Shown: positions 1 through 9,008 of the stretch, in pieces
Layout: the number at the start of each line of letters is the position of its first letter
Numbering within the stretch: the first letter of the stretch is position 1
Assembly: GCF_000332115.1 (NCBI RefSeq)
Contig: NC_020156.1
Span: forward strand, 3,101,501-3,165,500
Reading direction: 5' to 3'
Length of the DNA stretch: 64,000 nt
From: Nonlabens dokdonensis DSW-6
Lineage (GTDB): Bacteria; Bacteroidota; Bacteroidia; Flavobacteriales; Flavobacteriaceae
Made by a program: the position numbers and the translations under genes
Notes under the pieces: generated by a model
Told to the model about the DNA's origin: nothing
Databases searched by the model: none
Seen by the model: only the letters and a program-made list of their open reading frames with translations

Positions 1-673
1 CTCTTAACTCGTCTTTCTCTAAAAATTCATTAATGTTTATTGAATTATTAGAGTTATGTCTCCTCATCATAATCATTTCCTTACGCAAAGACTCTATAGA
101 TTCTAAAATATACTTATCTGAACTTATCTCAGTCTCTTCAATGTTTGTTATTTTATATTCGCCAAAATGCTTTAAAAACGTAGTATAATTTGGGTTTTCC
201 TGCGAAGCGGTATGAGTTGCAATTATCTTCTGTGACAATTCCTTTTTAAACTTAACAATTTCATTAAATCTCAAATCTCTTGGATATTCCAAATGTTCAA
301 TTGGCGATGTGTCAAAAGAATAATTTGTTTTATCATCTTTGATAATTATCGTTGGTTTATCAAATGCCAATCTTAATCCTAATTCAAACATAACGTTCGG
401 ATTTTTTGCGCTTACGTCGCAAACTACGATTGGGTTTTTATATAAATTTTGAATAATTCGCTTTTGAATAACCCCAACATCACTGCCATTACTCACTAAG
501 TTTGCATCAAAATCACTCATTGAAACAGCGTCAGTAATTATCGACAGCACGTCTTTCCAATGTTCAGAGCTTAAGCCGTCAATTGCAGAAATAGGCATTA
601 CTATTCCGCACTTTTTTCTTTCCTCTGTATTCTCGTTTTTTAATGGTTTTTCACTCTCTTTTTTCTTAGCCAT
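1..673 (-). CDS. Partial deoxyribosyltransferase/TIR-like fold protein (N-terminal 224 residues)
   Basis: The reading frame runs off the left edge, so only the first 224 residues are visible. The ATG at 673 is followed by a very basic and acidic tail (about residues 1-21). A Rossmann-like domain then starts with CGIVMPIS (22-29). Residues 82-104 hold a strand ending in VVCDVS and then NPNVMFELGLR, the signature seen in nucleoside 2-deoxyribosyltransferase-like and some TIR-like proteins, where the Glu (here E97) is the usual catalytic residue. A further strand PTIIIKDD follows at 107-114. The end of the visible part (about 183-224) looks helical. Related domains either cleave N-glycosidic bonds or deplete NAD in anti-phage systems; which applies here is inference. 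It is separated from lysA by a lysA terminator, so it is probably its own transcription unit. Confidence 0.6.
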   Translation of the reverse strand, partial: MAKKKESEKPLKNENTEERKKCGIVMPISAIDGLSSEHWKDVLSIITDAVSMSDFDANLVSNGSDVGVIQKRIIQNLYKNPIVVCDVSAKNPNVMFELGLRLAFDKPTIIIKDDKTNYSFDTSPIEHLEYPRDLRFNEIVKFKKELSQKIIATHTASQENPNYTTFLKHFGEYKITNIEETEISSDKYILESIESLRKEMIMMRRHNSNNSININEFLEKDELR

Positions 674-803
674 ATTTTTTTTGATATTGTAGGTAACTCG
701 TTATATCAATTCAAATATAATCTTTATCCATTTAATTTTCCGGATAAACGCATGTTTACAAACCATTAATCAAATCTTAGTACAACTTAACATAACCAAA
801 AAT

Positions 804-827
804 TCCCAGCGGCTAGCTGGGATTTTG
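804..827 (-). terminator. Rho-independent terminator after lysA
   Basis: Read on the minus strand, CCCAGC and GCTGGG (816-821 and 805-810) form a 6-bp GC-rich stem around a 5-nt loop, followed by AATTTTTGG. It lies about 40 bp past the lysA stop. Confidence 0.6.
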
Positions 828-857
828 AGTTAAAAAGTCTTTGAGTCTTTTAAGTAT

Positions 858-2090
858 TTAAGCTTCAACGGCTTCTTCTTTCCATTGAAGTTCCACCTGA
901 CGTTGTCCTTTTAAAATATCCTCCATTGTTTCTCGCTCTCTTATTAGGTGAGCAGCGCTATCGTACCACAACACTTCTGCAGGTCGATAACGAGAATTGT
1001 AATTGCTTGCCATAGAAAAACAATAAGCTCCAGCATTAGAGAAAGAGAGAATATCACCTTCTGTTATTTCAGAAATTTGACGATTGTTTGCAAACGTATC
1101 CGTCTCACAAATATATCCTACCACGCTGTAAAATCTGTTTTTACCTTCTGGGTTTGAAATGTTTTTTATTCCATGATAAGAACCATAAAGCATCGGTCGT
1201 ATCAAGTGATTGAAACCAGAATCAATACCTGCAAAAACAGTAGAGGTAGTCTGTTTCACCACGTTTACTTGAGCAAGAAAATGACCAGCTTCACTCACCA
1301 GAAATTTACCAGGTTCAAACGCCATGGTGATATCACGACCGTAGTTTTTACAAAATGCGTTAAAACGCTCACTAAGTTGCTCGCCAAGATCTTCAATATC
1401 GGTAGAAACATCACCTTCCTTATATGGTACTTTGAAACCACTTCCAAAATCTATAAATTCCAGATCTTTAAATTTTGCAGCCGTTTCAAAAAGGATTTCT
1501 GTAGCATAAAGAAAAACACCTATGTCTAGAATATCGCTTCCCGTATGCATGTGCACACCATTAACGGTCATTCCTGTATTTTCTACAATTCTTAATATAT
1601 GAGGTATTTGATGTATAGAAATACCAAATTTACTATCGATGTGTCCTACAGAAATATTAGCATTTCCACCAGCCATCACATGAGGATTAATCCTTATACA
1701 AACTGGTGTTTTAGGATGTTTAGAGCCAAATTGCTCTAAAATAGAAAGGTTATCAATGTTGATTTGAACGCCTTTTTCGGCTACTTTTTCAATTTCCTCC
1801 AGTGAAACACCATTAGGTGTAAATATTATTTTTTCAGGAGCAACGCCAGCAGCGAGTCCTAATTCAACTTCTTGTAGACTAACGGTATCGAGTCCAGCGC
1901 CTAGCTGTTTAAAAAGTTTCAAGATAGAGATGTTAGACAGTGCTTTTACTGCGTAGTGAATTCTTAGGTTTTTCGCTTTCGCGAAAGCGGAAACTAAACG
2001 TTCATACTGCGCTACAATGACATTTGCATCATAGACATAGACCGGACTACCGTGTTCTCGAGCTATGTTTAATAAATCTTGATTATTCAT
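858..2090 (-). CDS. lysA: Diaminopimelate decarboxylase
   Basis: This cytosolic PLP enzyme converts meso-diaminopimelate to L-lysine, the last step of lysine synthesis. At 410 aa the length is normal for bacterial LysA. The PLP lysine is K49 in YAVKA. The phosphate-binding GSGF, EPGKFLV and the substrate-binding CETDTFA motif are present in the expected order, as is the C-terminal GAYCFSMASNYN stretch. It is a fold-type III decarboxylase; ornithine/arginine decarboxylase is less likely given CETDTFA. The gene is alone on the minus strand, divergent from sucC. A perfect copy of the 16-bp palindrome CGCTTTCGCGAAAGCG lies inside the gene (1974-1989) and encodes AFAKA at residues 35-39, just before the PLP-lysine strand, so the copy is tolerated in a folded enzyme. 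Confidence 0.95.
   Translation of the reverse strand: MNNQDLLNIAREHGSPVYVYDANVIVAQYERLVSAFAKAKNLRIHYAVKALSNISILKLFKQLGAGLDTVSLQEVELGLAAGVAPEKIIFTPNGVSLEEIEKVAEKGVQINIDNLSILEQFGSKHPKTPVCIRINPHVMAGGNANISVGHIDSKFGISIHQIPHILRIVENTGMTVNGVHMHTGSDILDIGVFLYATEILFETAAKFKDLEFIDFGSGFKVPYKEGDVSTDIEDLGEQLSERFNAFCKNYGRDITMAFEPGKFLVSEAGHFLAQVNVVKQTTSTVFAGIDSGFNHLIRPMLYGSYHGIKNISNPEGKNRFYSVVGYICETDTFANNRQISEITEGDILSFSNAGAYCFSMASNYNSRYRPAEVLWYDSAAHLIRERETMEDILKGQRQVELQWKEEAVEA
1974..1989. repeat. 16-bp palindromic repeat, copy 1 (genic, lysA)
   Basis: Perfect CGCTTTCGCGAAAGCG. It is read as AFAKA within lysA. Confidence 0.9.
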
Positions 2091-2252
2091 GTAATAAACT
2101 TAAGCCTACAAAAGTACTAGAGTGAGAAAAATAAAAGTGAATTATATCTTAAATTTTTAAGTATTGTGTAGATATGGAAACTAGAATAATTGTATAACCG
2201 AATTTATGTATTCTTTTAGAAAGATTTCTTTTTCTTTAATGGCTCACTTGCT

Positions 2253-2260
2253 TATTTTTG
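2253..2260 (+). promoter_or_regulatory. Possible -7 box for sucC
   Basis: TATTTTTG matches the Bacteroidetes TAnnTTTG -7 consensus, 31 bp before the sucC ATG. No clear -33 TTG partner was found. Confidence 0.4.
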
Positions 2261-2291
2261 CTAATACTTAATTGAACTTTAAAGAACATTT

Positions 2292-3488
2292 ATGAATCTT
2301 CACGAATATCAAGGTAAAGAAATACTCGCTAGCTATGGGGTGACCATACAAAGAGGTAAAGTTGCAACCACATCAGACGAGGCAGTAGCAGCGGCAAAAG
2401 CACTAACTGAAGAAACCGGAACAGGATGGCATGTAATTAAAGCCCAAGTTCATGCTGGTGGACGTGGTAAAGGTGGTGGAGTAAAACTAGCTAAAAACCT
2501 TGATCAAGTAAAAGAAATTTCTGGAGAGATCATAGGAATGGATCTTGTAACGCCACAAACTACCGCCGAAGGTAAACGAGTACATCAAGTTCTTGTTGCT
2601 GAGGATGTTTACGAGCCAGGAGAAGCTGAAATAGAAGAATTTTATATGTCTGTTCTTCTTGACCGTGCTCAAGGAAAGAACATGATTATGTATTCTACTG
2701 AAGGTGGAATGGATATAGAAACTGTAGCAGAAGAAACGCCACATTTAATATTTACTGAAACTATCGATCCAGCTCATGGATTACAAGGTTTTCAAGCGAG
2801 ACGTATTGCTTTTAACTTAGGTTTGAGTGGTAAAGCCTTTAAAGAGATGACCAAATTTGTGAACTCTTTATACAATGCTTATTTAGGATCTGATAGTGCT
2901 TTATTTGAAATCAATCCAGTATTGAAAGCATCAAATAACACGATTATCGCCGTAGACTGTAAAATCACTTTAGACGAGAATGCATTATTTCGTCATAAAG
3001 ATCTTGCTGAATTAAGAGATACAAGAGAAGAGAATGCTACTGAAGTAGAAGCAAAGGCCGTAGGATTGAATTATGTTGACCTAGATGGTAACGTAGGTTG
3101 TATGGTAAATGGTGCTGGACTTGCAATGGCAACGATGGATCTAATCAAACAAGCTGGAGGATCTCCGGCAAACTTCCTAGACGTAGGTGGAACGGCAGAT
3201 GCTAAAAGAGTAGAGGAAGCTTTTAAAATTATCTTGAAAGATAAAGGTGTGAAAGCTATTCTGGTAAACATTTTTGGTGGTATTGTACGCTGTGATCGTG
3301 TAGCGCAAGGAATTATTGATGCTAAGAAAAGTATGGGTGATGCTATGAATGTTCCATTGATTGTAAGATTACAAGGAACAAACGCAGAGATCGCAAAAGA
3401 ACTTATTGACAACAGCGGAATGGACGTACAAAGTGCGGTAGAATTTCAAGAAGCTGCAGATAAAGTACAGGCGGTAATAGCAAAGTAA
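2292..3488 (+). CDS. sucC: Succinyl-CoA synthetase (ADP-forming), beta subunit
   Basis: This is the beta subunit of the TCA-cycle enzyme that makes ATP from succinyl-CoA. The protein begins MNLHEYQGKEIL, the usual SucC start. The ATP-grasp region has KAQVHAGGRGKGGG and EINPVL. The C-terminal CoA-ligase domain has NGAGLAMATMD, GGTADA and NIFGGIVRCD. At 398 aa it is full length. Its partner sucD is not adjacent as in proteobacterial sucCD but lies 14.3 kb downstream at 17832. The gene stands alone between the divergent lysA and a hairpin terminator. The start is well fixed by the conserved N-terminus. Confidence 0.96.
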   Translation: MNLHEYQGKEILASYGVTIQRGKVATTSDEAVAAAKALTEETGTGWHVIKAQVHAGGRGKGGGVKLAKNLDQVKEISGEIIGMDLVTPQTTAEGKRVHQVLVAEDVYEPGEAEIEEFYMSVLLDRAQGKNMIMYSTEGGMDIETVAEETPHLIFTETIDPAHGLQGFQARRIAFNLGLSGKAFKEMTKFVNSLYNAYLGSDSALFEINPVLKASNNTIIAVDCKITLDENALFRHKDLAELRDTREENATEVEAKAVGLNYVDLDGNVGCMVNGAGLAMATMDLIKQAGGSPANFLDVGGTADAKRVEEAFKIILKDKGVKAILVNIFGGIVRCDRVAQGIIDAKKSMGDAMNVPLIVRLQGTNAEIAKELIDNSGMDVQSAVEFQEAADKVQAVIAK

Positions 3489-3527
3489 AAAACTACAGCC
3501 ATTGAGTTGGCAAATTAATTATTATAT

Positions 3528-3557
3528 AAAAACCACGCAATTTGCGTGGTTTTTTTG
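3528..3557 (+). terminator. Rho-independent terminator after sucC
   Basis: AACCACGC (3531-3538) and GCGTGGTT (3544-3551) form an 8-bp stem with loop AATTT, flanked by A-run and T-run. It may work in both directions. Confidence 0.85.
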
Positions 3558-3678
3558 TTTGAGTGATTATTGTTTAATATGACGTAATATATCTAGTCAA
3601 ATAATGATGATATAATTGACTGCTTAAAGGAGTCAACTTTATTTCGAATCGATGAAGAGTAATTCACCGAAGAGGTGT

Positions 3679-3987
3679 TTAATCCTCATCCTCTTCAGCT
3701 TTTTTGAGGTCTTCAACGGTTATTTCTGGAAGTGCATCAGGATCTGCCATTTCTTTTTCAGAATAATCATCTTCATCAAAAGATTCCATTTGCATCGAAA
3801 GACGCTTAGAAATCTTTACTAAATATTTAGTGTCTTCAGTAATTACTTCTACAGCTTCTATAGTTTCATACTTGTGATTTTTAAATGAAATCACATCATC
3901 ATCTCCATATCCATCGGGATATTTTTCCACGAGCAAGGCAAGTACTTCTGGCGTAAGTTTTTTATAATCAACAATTATATTTCTCAT
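3679..3987 (-). CDS. Conserved acidic small protein, function unknown
   Basis: This is a 102-aa soluble protein with no signal peptide or membrane segment. The N-terminal half is mixed alpha/beta (MRNIIVDYKKLTPE...). The C-terminal third is strikingly acidic: residues 69-102 are rich in Asp/Glu and end DEDED-like. The gene follows aroB on the same strand (79 bp gap) and is probably co-transcribed with it. I do not recognise a domain. Similar short acidic proteins occur near core genes in Flavobacteria and can carry misleading database names, so I give no function. The gene is probably real: it starts with ATG, has a long open frame and protein-like composition. Confidence 0.7.
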   Translation of the reverse strand: MRNIIVDYKKLTPEVLALLVEKYPDGYGDDDVISFKNHKYETIEAVEVITEDTKYLVKISKRLSMQMESFDEDDYSEKEMADPDALPEITVEDLKKAEEDED

Positions 3988-4065
3988 TGTAAAATCAATT
4001 TAATAATATCGAAAGTATAAGTTTTTTTAGAATATACAAACAAATAAAAAGGCTTATTTAATTAA

Positions 4066-5130
4066 TTATAGCAAGCCGAAAGCCTTGATCACATCCTCTT
4101 CAGGAACAGTTTGATCTGTTATAAAAGTACCTATAGATTTTAATAGTACAAAACGTATCTGACCATTTACATTTTTCTTGTCATGTGTCATTAATTCAAG
4201 CATTTGTCTTATTTCAAACGCTGAAAATGATAGCTGCATATCTAGGTTTTTGAACCAGACTTCTATTTCTTGAAATTCGTTTTTACTCAATCCAGTATGT
4301 AAATGACTGAGAAAAGATTCTAAATACAATCCAGCTGCAATTGCTTCTCCATGAAGTAATGATTCATGATTCTCACTAGATAAACAAAAAGATTCTATGG
4401 CGTGTCCTATAGTATGACCGTAATTCAATGATTTACGAGCACCTTTTTCAAAAGGATCACTTTTTACCACATCATTTTTAATTACCACACTTTGATAAAT
4501 CAAACCTTCAAAAATATCAGAGTAATAATCATCTTTTACTTCTATCATATTCTCCCAATACTTGCGATCTCCTATGAGGCCGTGTTTAAACATTTCAATA
4601 GATCCATTAAGGAGTTGCCTTTGATCTAGGGTCCTAAGAAATGTTACGTCTATTAAAGTCATTTGTGGAGGAACAATGACGCCTATCTGGTTCTTGAGAT
4701 GTCCCAAGTCTACGCCATTTTTACCACCTATCGCCGCATCTACCATTCCTAAAACTGTTGTGGGCACATGAATAAAAGGAATACCTCTTTTAATTGTTGA
4801 AGCTACAAATCCTCCTAAGTCCGTAATCACGCCACCGCCTAGATTAATCATTAGACTATTGCGATCACAACCTAGCTCTATCATGGCGCTCCATACACCG
4901 CTGCAGGTTTCTATATTTTTGAATTCTTCTCCTGCATCTATCTCGATGACTTCTATGCGAGCATTAGTCTCTAATTGAGGCATAAATAGCGGATAACAAT
5001 TCTCCATAGTATTCTCATCTACTAATATGAAAACACAACTAGGTTTTTGAGAATCTATGAATTTATTCAGTCGAGAATAGGCTTCTTTGTTAAAATGTAT
5101 GGCGTAATTATTATTTGTAATCGAGTTCAT
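4066..5130 (-). CDS. aroB: 3-dehydroquinate synthase
   Basis: This enzyme catalyses step two of the shikimate pathway, cyclising DAHP to 3-dehydroquinate with NAD and a divalent metal. At 354 aa it matches the family. The NAD-binding GGGVITDLGGF, the following HVPTT, the DAAIGGKNGVDL stretch and K-N-Q-I-G are clear. The metal-binding His motifs NYGHTIGHAIE and HGEAIAAG are intact. The gene lies divergent to proline dehydrogenase, with a copy of the 16-bp palindrome in the shared intergenic space. The acidic small gene at 3679 follows on the same strand. No other aro gene is nearby. Confidence 0.95.
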   Translation of the reverse strand: MNSITNNNYAIHFNKEAYSRLNKFIDSQKPSCVFILVDENTMENCYPLFMPQLETNARIEVIEIDAGEEFKNIETCSGVWSAMIELGCDRNSLMINLGGGVITDLGGFVASTIKRGIPFIHVPTTVLGMVDAAIGGKNGVDLGHLKNQIGVIVPPQMTLIDVTFLRTLDQRQLLNGSIEMFKHGLIGDRKYWENMIEVKDDYYSDIFEGLIYQSVVIKNDVVKSDPFEKGARKSLNYGHTIGHAIESFCLSSENHESLLHGEAIAAGLYLESFLSHLHTGLSKNEFQEIEVWFKNLDMQLSFSAFEIRQMLELMTHDKKNVNGQIRFVLLKSIGTFITDQTVPEEDVIKAFGLL

Positions 5131-5161
5131 TGAACAGTAACTGTGATGATTATATAAGTTC

Positions 5162-5177
5162 CGCTTTCGCGAAAGCG
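5162..5177. repeat. 16-bp palindromic repeat, copy 2 (intergenic)
   Basis: Perfect CGCTTTCGCGAAAGCG between the divergent aroB and proline dehydrogenase genes. Confidence 0.9.
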
Positions 5178-5250
5178 AGACCTAAAATAGGTTCTTGTTA
5201 TTATTCTCCAAAAGTAGCGTCTATATGATTAATTTAATCTTTTATGCAAT

Positions 5251-5258
5251 TATATTTG
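5251..5258 (+). promoter_or_regulatory. -7 box of proline dehydrogenase gene
   Basis: TATATTTG fits TAnnTTTG and ends only 4 nt before the ATG at 5263. A start site about 7 nt downstream would make the mRNA nearly leaderless. Confidence 0.45.
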
Positions 5259-5262
5259 TTAC

Positions 5263-6432
5263 ATGAATGAGAATCCTTTTAATAATACTGCTAACGCATT
5301 TTCTTTAAAATCTGATAAAGATCTTAAGAAAGCGCATTTTATTTTCAGCTCGATGTCTAAGCCATGGCTTGTAGATTTAGGCTCTAAGGCAACCATGCTG
5401 GCGCTTAACTGGAAGTTGCCAGTAAAAGGAATTATCAAGGATACGATTTTTCATCAATTTTGCGGTGGAACGACTGATGAGGAGTGCATGCCGCTGGTCG
5501 AGAAAATGTTTGAAAAAGGTGTGAGCTCTATTCTAGATTACTCAGTAGAAGGGAAAGAAAATGAAGCCGATTTTGACGCTGTGGTAGGGAAAAAGTTGAC
5601 GCTCATTCACATGGCGAGTGAAAATAACGCCTTGCCGTTTGAAGTAGTAAAACCTACTGGAATTGGAAGATTCTACATCTGGCAAAAAATTACAGAAAAA
5701 AAAACCTTAACGCCACCAGAAGAACTGGAATGGGAGCGCATTTATAATAGGGTAGATCTACTATGTAAAACAGCTGTAGATAATGATATTGCATTATTAT
5801 TTGATGGTGAAGAAACATGGATGCAAGATGCGGCCGATGACTTGATACGTGAAATGATGTTGAAGTACAATCACGGTAAAGCTTATATCTATAATACCAT
5901 TCAATGTTATAGACATGATCGTCTGGATTATATCATGGAATTGTATGAAGATGCCAAAGCAAATGATTTTATTGTAGGTGCAAAAATTGTAAGAGGAGCT
6001 TACATGGAGAAAGAACGTGAACGTGCAATTAAGTATGGCTATGAAAGCCCGATATGTAAGGATAAAACTGCTACAGACGAAATGTTTAACCATGTCATGC
6101 ATTATATTCTAGACCGACTAGACACTATAAAGTTATGTATAGGAACTCATAATGAAAAAAGCACTCTTGATGCGATGAAAACGCTAGCTGAAAAAAACAT
6201 AGAGCCTAATACAAATGATGTTTGGTTTGGACAGCTTTATGGAATGAGTGATAACCTTACCTTTAATCTTGCCGCACTAGGTCATAATACGTTTAAGATT
6301 CTTCCTTTTGGTCCTATTGAAGATGTGATGCCTTATTTAATTAGAAGAGCGCAAGAAAACACATCTGTAGCAGGGCAGACTGGTAGAGAGTTAACTCTTA
6401 TCAAGCAGGAAATGAATAGAAGAGGTATATAA
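5263..6432 (+). CDS. Proline dehydrogenase (single-domain)
   Basis: This FAD enzyme oxidises L-proline to pyrroline-5-carboxylate and feeds electrons to the quinone pool. The 389-aa protein is the short monofunctional type, not the giant PutA fusion with P5C dehydrogenase. Motifs typical of the PRODH barrel are seen: DGEETW (about 181-186), VGAKIVRGAYMEKER, IGTHNE, and near the end FGPIEDVMPYLIRRAQEN with the substrate-binding RR pair. No P5C dehydrogenase gene is adjacent. The start is supported by the TATATTTG box just upstream and by the absence of an earlier in-frame ATG close by. Confidence 0.92.
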   Translation: MNENPFNNTANAFSLKSDKDLKKAHFIFSSMSKPWLVDLGSKATMLALNWKLPVKGIIKDTIFHQFCGGTTDEECMPLVEKMFEKGVSSILDYSVEGKENEADFDAVVGKKLTLIHMASENNALPFEVVKPTGIGRFYIWQKITEKKTLTPPEELEWERIYNRVDLLCKTAVDNDIALLFDGEETWMQDAADDLIREMMLKYNHGKAYIYNTIQCYRHDRLDYIMELYEDAKANDFIVGAKIVRGAYMEKERERAIKYGYESPICKDKTATDEMFNHVMHYILDRLDTIKLCIGTHNEKSTLDAMKTLAEKNIEPNTNDVWFGQLYGMSDNLTFNLAALGHNTFKILPFGPIEDVMPYLIRRAQENTSVAGQTGRELTLIKQEMNRRGI

Positions 6433-6466
6433 ATTTCATATTTGAAAGTATTTTACCTTTCATGAA

Positions 6467-6823
6467 TTAATCCACGTACCACTCGAATATACCTGAAAAT
6501 AAAATTGAGATAGGTATCATCTGAAATAGAGCTGTAATAATCAAGAAGTAAAAATCAATTTTTGATTTTTTGATGAATAGATAGAGCATCATTAAGAAAA
6601 ACCAAGTCAAAAAAGAATACGTCCAAATTAGCATAAATTGCTCTATCCATGGTGAATAAAATGAATATAATTCTAGCTCTTTAGGATCGGGATTATTATA
6701 TTTAGGATAATACCCTAAATGATTACTTGCTTTGATATAAAATGAAAGTAAAGAAAATGAAAAAGGTAAGCTTAAAAATGATAAAAAATAAATAAAATGT
6801 TTTAAAAACCTTATCATCTCCAC
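6467..6823 (-). CDS. Small integral membrane protein, unknown
   Basis: A 118-aa protein with three likely membrane helices: about residues 10-30 (FLSFLSLPFSFSLL), 62-85 (FMLIWTYSFLTWFFLMMLYLF) and 93-112 (FYFLIITALFQMIPISILF). A polar loop rich in Asn/Pro/Tyr (about 33-58) lies between helices 1 and 2. No family is recognised. It converges on proline dehydrogenase, whose stop is only 34 bp away, and sits upstream of nothing co-directional except the ald cluster to its right. The local sequence is more AT-rich than neighbouring enzymes. It is probably real because the frame is long and hydrophobic segments are well formed, but it could be lineage-specific. Confidence 0.55.
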   Translation of the reverse strand: MEMIRFLKHFIYFLSFLSLPFSFSLLSFYIKASNHLGYYPKYNNPDPKELELYSFYSPWIEQFMLIWTYSFLTWFFLMMLYLFIKKSKIDFYFLIITALFQMIPISILFSGIFEWYVD

Positions 6824-6881
6824 TATTGCGTCATTAAGTTAAATCGTGACTAAATCATTATATCGTCAAGAATATTAAAAA

Positions 6882-7256
6882 TTACTGGCTCAATACTTTT
6901 ACTACCTTAACGTAACGCTCGCAATTCTGAACCCAAAGTGAGGTGTTCTTTAGCTCCTGTCTTCCAGAAATATGATAAAAATTACATGGAATGGTATCGG
7001 TATTAGATTTTGAAAAATCTACACTACCATACTTGAGTATAAGTTGGATATCTAAAGTATCAATTTCTCTTTGTTCTAGCATCGTACGCATTTCTGGAGA
7101 GAAGCGCACAAAGTTTTTTCTACGGATATCGTTTATAACTCGATCTTCAGGAAGCCAGGTACATTGGGTTCTTTTTCCGGTAAGGAAAAATATTAAGAAA
7201 ACCATTCCAATAGCAAAACCACCACCGTAAAAACCTAGTCTTTTTATAAACTTCAT
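6882..7256 (-). CDS. Membrane-anchored small protein (DUF4258-like), unknown
   Basis: A 124-aa protein with a single N-terminal membrane anchor (about residues 8-27, FYGGGFAIGMVFLIFFLTG) followed by an extracytoplasmic domain of about 95 residues with three cysteines (C33, C87, C110 approximately). The pattern of the soluble part (ERDVINDI..., DIQLILKYGSVDF...) resembles DUF4258-type domains, but I hold that loosely. The start codon lies 7 bp after the stop of the alanine dehydrogenase gene on the same strand, so it is very likely co-transcribed with ald. No catalytic motif is seen. Confidence 0.65.
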   Translation of the reverse strand: MKFIKRLGFYGGGFAIGMVFLIFFLTGKRTQCTWLPEDRVINDIRRKNFVRFSPEMRTMLEQREIDTLDIQLILKYGSVDFSKSNTDTIPCNFYHISGRQELKNTSLWVQNCERYVKVVKVLSQ

Positions 7257-7263
7257 ATTCTTT

Positions 7264-8463
7264 TTAAAATATGAGCAAATTTACATCGGTATGAGATAAA
7301 TCATACCATTGACCTACAGATTTGTTTGTAACAATTCCATGATATAAATAAATCCCACATTTAAGACCTTGATCCATGCGTATGGCATGTTCAATTCCAC
7401 CATCGTTTGCAATATTTAAAATATATGGTGTGAACATATTGCTCAATGCAACACTTGCTGTTTTGGAATATCTTGATGGAATATTAGGGACACAATAATG
7501 GGTTACTCCTAACTTACTAAAAGTTGGTTTGTCATGATTTGTCACCTCGCTCGTTTCAAAACAACCACCCATATCAATACTAACGTCTATAATTACTGCA
7601 CCATTTTTCATGTTTTCAACCATTTGCTGAGAAACGACTACTGGTGTTCTATTCTCGCCTGTAAGAGCTCCTATAGCAACATCACAGCGCCTTAAGGCTT
7701 TTGATAAATATTTGGGTTGAATGGTAGAAGTGTACACTTGCTGATTTACCTTGTTCTGAACATTGCGCAATTTTGAAATGGAGTTATCAAATATCTTAAC
7801 GCTAGCACCTAGACCTAAGGCAGTCCGTGCAGCAAACTCACCAACGACTCCAGCTCCCAATATAACTACATCAACAGGTGGAACTCCAGTTATGTTCCCA
7901 AATAATTGACCAGTTCTATTAGCTCCGCTAGAAAGAATTTCTGAAGCAATTAATACTGAGGCAACACCAGAAATTTCGCTTAACGCATTAACTGCTGTAA
8001 ATTGACCTTCGTCATCAGTAATAAATTCATAGGCTAGTGCGGTCACTTTTTTCTCAGCTAGCTTTTTAAAATATTTTTGGTCTTGTGTTTTAAGTTGCAA
8101 AGCTGAAATCAATACGGATTGAGGTTTGATCATTTCTATTTCTTCCATAGAAGGTGGCGCAACTTTGAGGATAGTCGGACAAGAAAATACTTTTGTGGTG
8201 TCCGAGGTCATTTCGGCACCAGCATTTACATAGTCTTTATCAGAAAAGTTACTTGCTATTCCCGCTCCTTTTTCAATGAGTATGCGATGCCCATGAGCGC
8301 AAACTGCTGCCACTGCATCTGGAGTGAGGCAAATACGTTTTTCTTGATGTTGAGTTTCTTTAGGAATCCCTATGAACAGTTCTTTTTTGGTAATCGTTAT
8401 CTCTAGTCGCTCTTCTTGAGGAATAAGTTGATCTTTAGTAAAAGGTGTTGCTATAGAGGACAT
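7264..8463 (-). CDS. ald: Alanine dehydrogenase
   Basis: This NAD-dependent enzyme interconverts L-alanine and pyruvate plus ammonia. The 399-aa protein has an N-terminal extension of about 28 residues before the conserved GIPKETQHQEKRICLTP start of the AlaDH/PNT domain. The Rossmann motif VILGAGVVGEFAA and the following acidic residue in KIFDN indicate NAD use. IDVSIDMGGCFETS and the PNIPSRYSKTASVALSN stretch fit alanine dehydrogenase rather than the NAD(P) transhydrogenase alpha subunit, which would be accompanied by pntB; none is present. A small membrane protein gene follows 7 bp later. The upstream neighbour is a membrane protein on the same strand (36 bp away). Confidence 0.85.
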   Translation of the reverse strand: MSSIATPFTKDQLIPQEERLEITITKKELFIGIPKETQHQEKRICLTPDAVAAVCAHGHRILIEKGAGIASNFSDKDYVNAGAEMTSDTTKVFSCPTILKVAPPSMEEIEMIKPQSVLISALQLKTQDQKYFKKLAEKKVTALAYEFITDDEGQFTAVNALSEISGVASVLIASEILSSGANRTGQLFGNITGVPPVDVVILGAGVVGEFAARTALGLGASVKIFDNSISKLRNVQNKVNQQVYTSTIQPKYLSKALRRCDVAIGALTGENRTPVVVSQQMVENMKNGAVIIDVSIDMGGCFETSEVTNHDKPTFSKLGVTHYCVPNIPSRYSKTASVALSNMFTPYILNIANDGGIEHAIRMDQGLKCGIYLYHGIVTNKSVGQWYDLSHTDVNLLIF

Positions 8464-8499
8464 CTACGTATTTTTTTCTTTCTAAATCTACAAAATAGA

Positions 8500-8991
8500 T
8501 TACTTAAACCAGCGATCGCTAGGTTTTTTTATTTCATCTTCTATCTCACTTATGTCTATGCCGTGAATACGATCAAAAACTTTAATTCTAGCTAAATAAG
8601 TAAGAGAGAGCGAAATAATCACCACTGGTACTATAAAATACAACTCGCCAGAATCAATATAGGTAGAGGAGAAATCAAAAAGGTTATAAAGCTGAAATGC
8701 ATAAAGACTTATTGGTATGATAATAACATGGTACCACCAATGCTTACAAGTCAAAAACCAAATGATTAATAATAGTAAAGGCACGATTTTTTGAAAAAGT
8801 ATCCATGATGCCATTAGTCGATTATCGTCAAAAGATTTAGACAAAGAATTAAACAGAGAAGTATCCCAAAGCCAATCTGGCAAAGCTTCATAATAGTAAA
8901 AGGCATAAGGTAAAACCGCCATAATCACAGCAACGGCACTACCTACAGCTAATGCTTTAGTTCCTTTACTTTGCCTTCTTGATGTATTCAT
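8500..8991 (-). CDS. Four-helix membrane protein, unknown
   Basis: A 163-aa protein with four predicted membrane helices at about residues 12-32 (ALAVGSAVAVIMAVLPYAFYY), 62-82 (WILFQKIVPLLLLIIWFL), 86-104 and 118-138 (LYFIVPVVIISLSLTYLA). A basic N-terminus (MNTSRRQSKGTK) suggests an N-in topology, and the C-terminal 25 residues are charged and cytosolic. It is on the same strand as, and just upstream of, ald, and may be co-transcribed with it. No family recognised. Confidence 0.65.
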   Translation of the reverse strand: MNTSRRQSKGTKALAVGSAVAVIMAVLPYAFYYYEALPDWLWDTSLFNSLSKSFDDNRLMASWILFQKIVPLLLLIIWFLTCKHWWYHVIIIPISLYAFQLYNLFDFSSTYIDSGELYFIVPVVIISLSLTYLARIKVFDRIHGIDISEIEDEIKKPSDRWFK

Positions 8992-9008
8992 AGATAAAAA
9001 TTATAATG

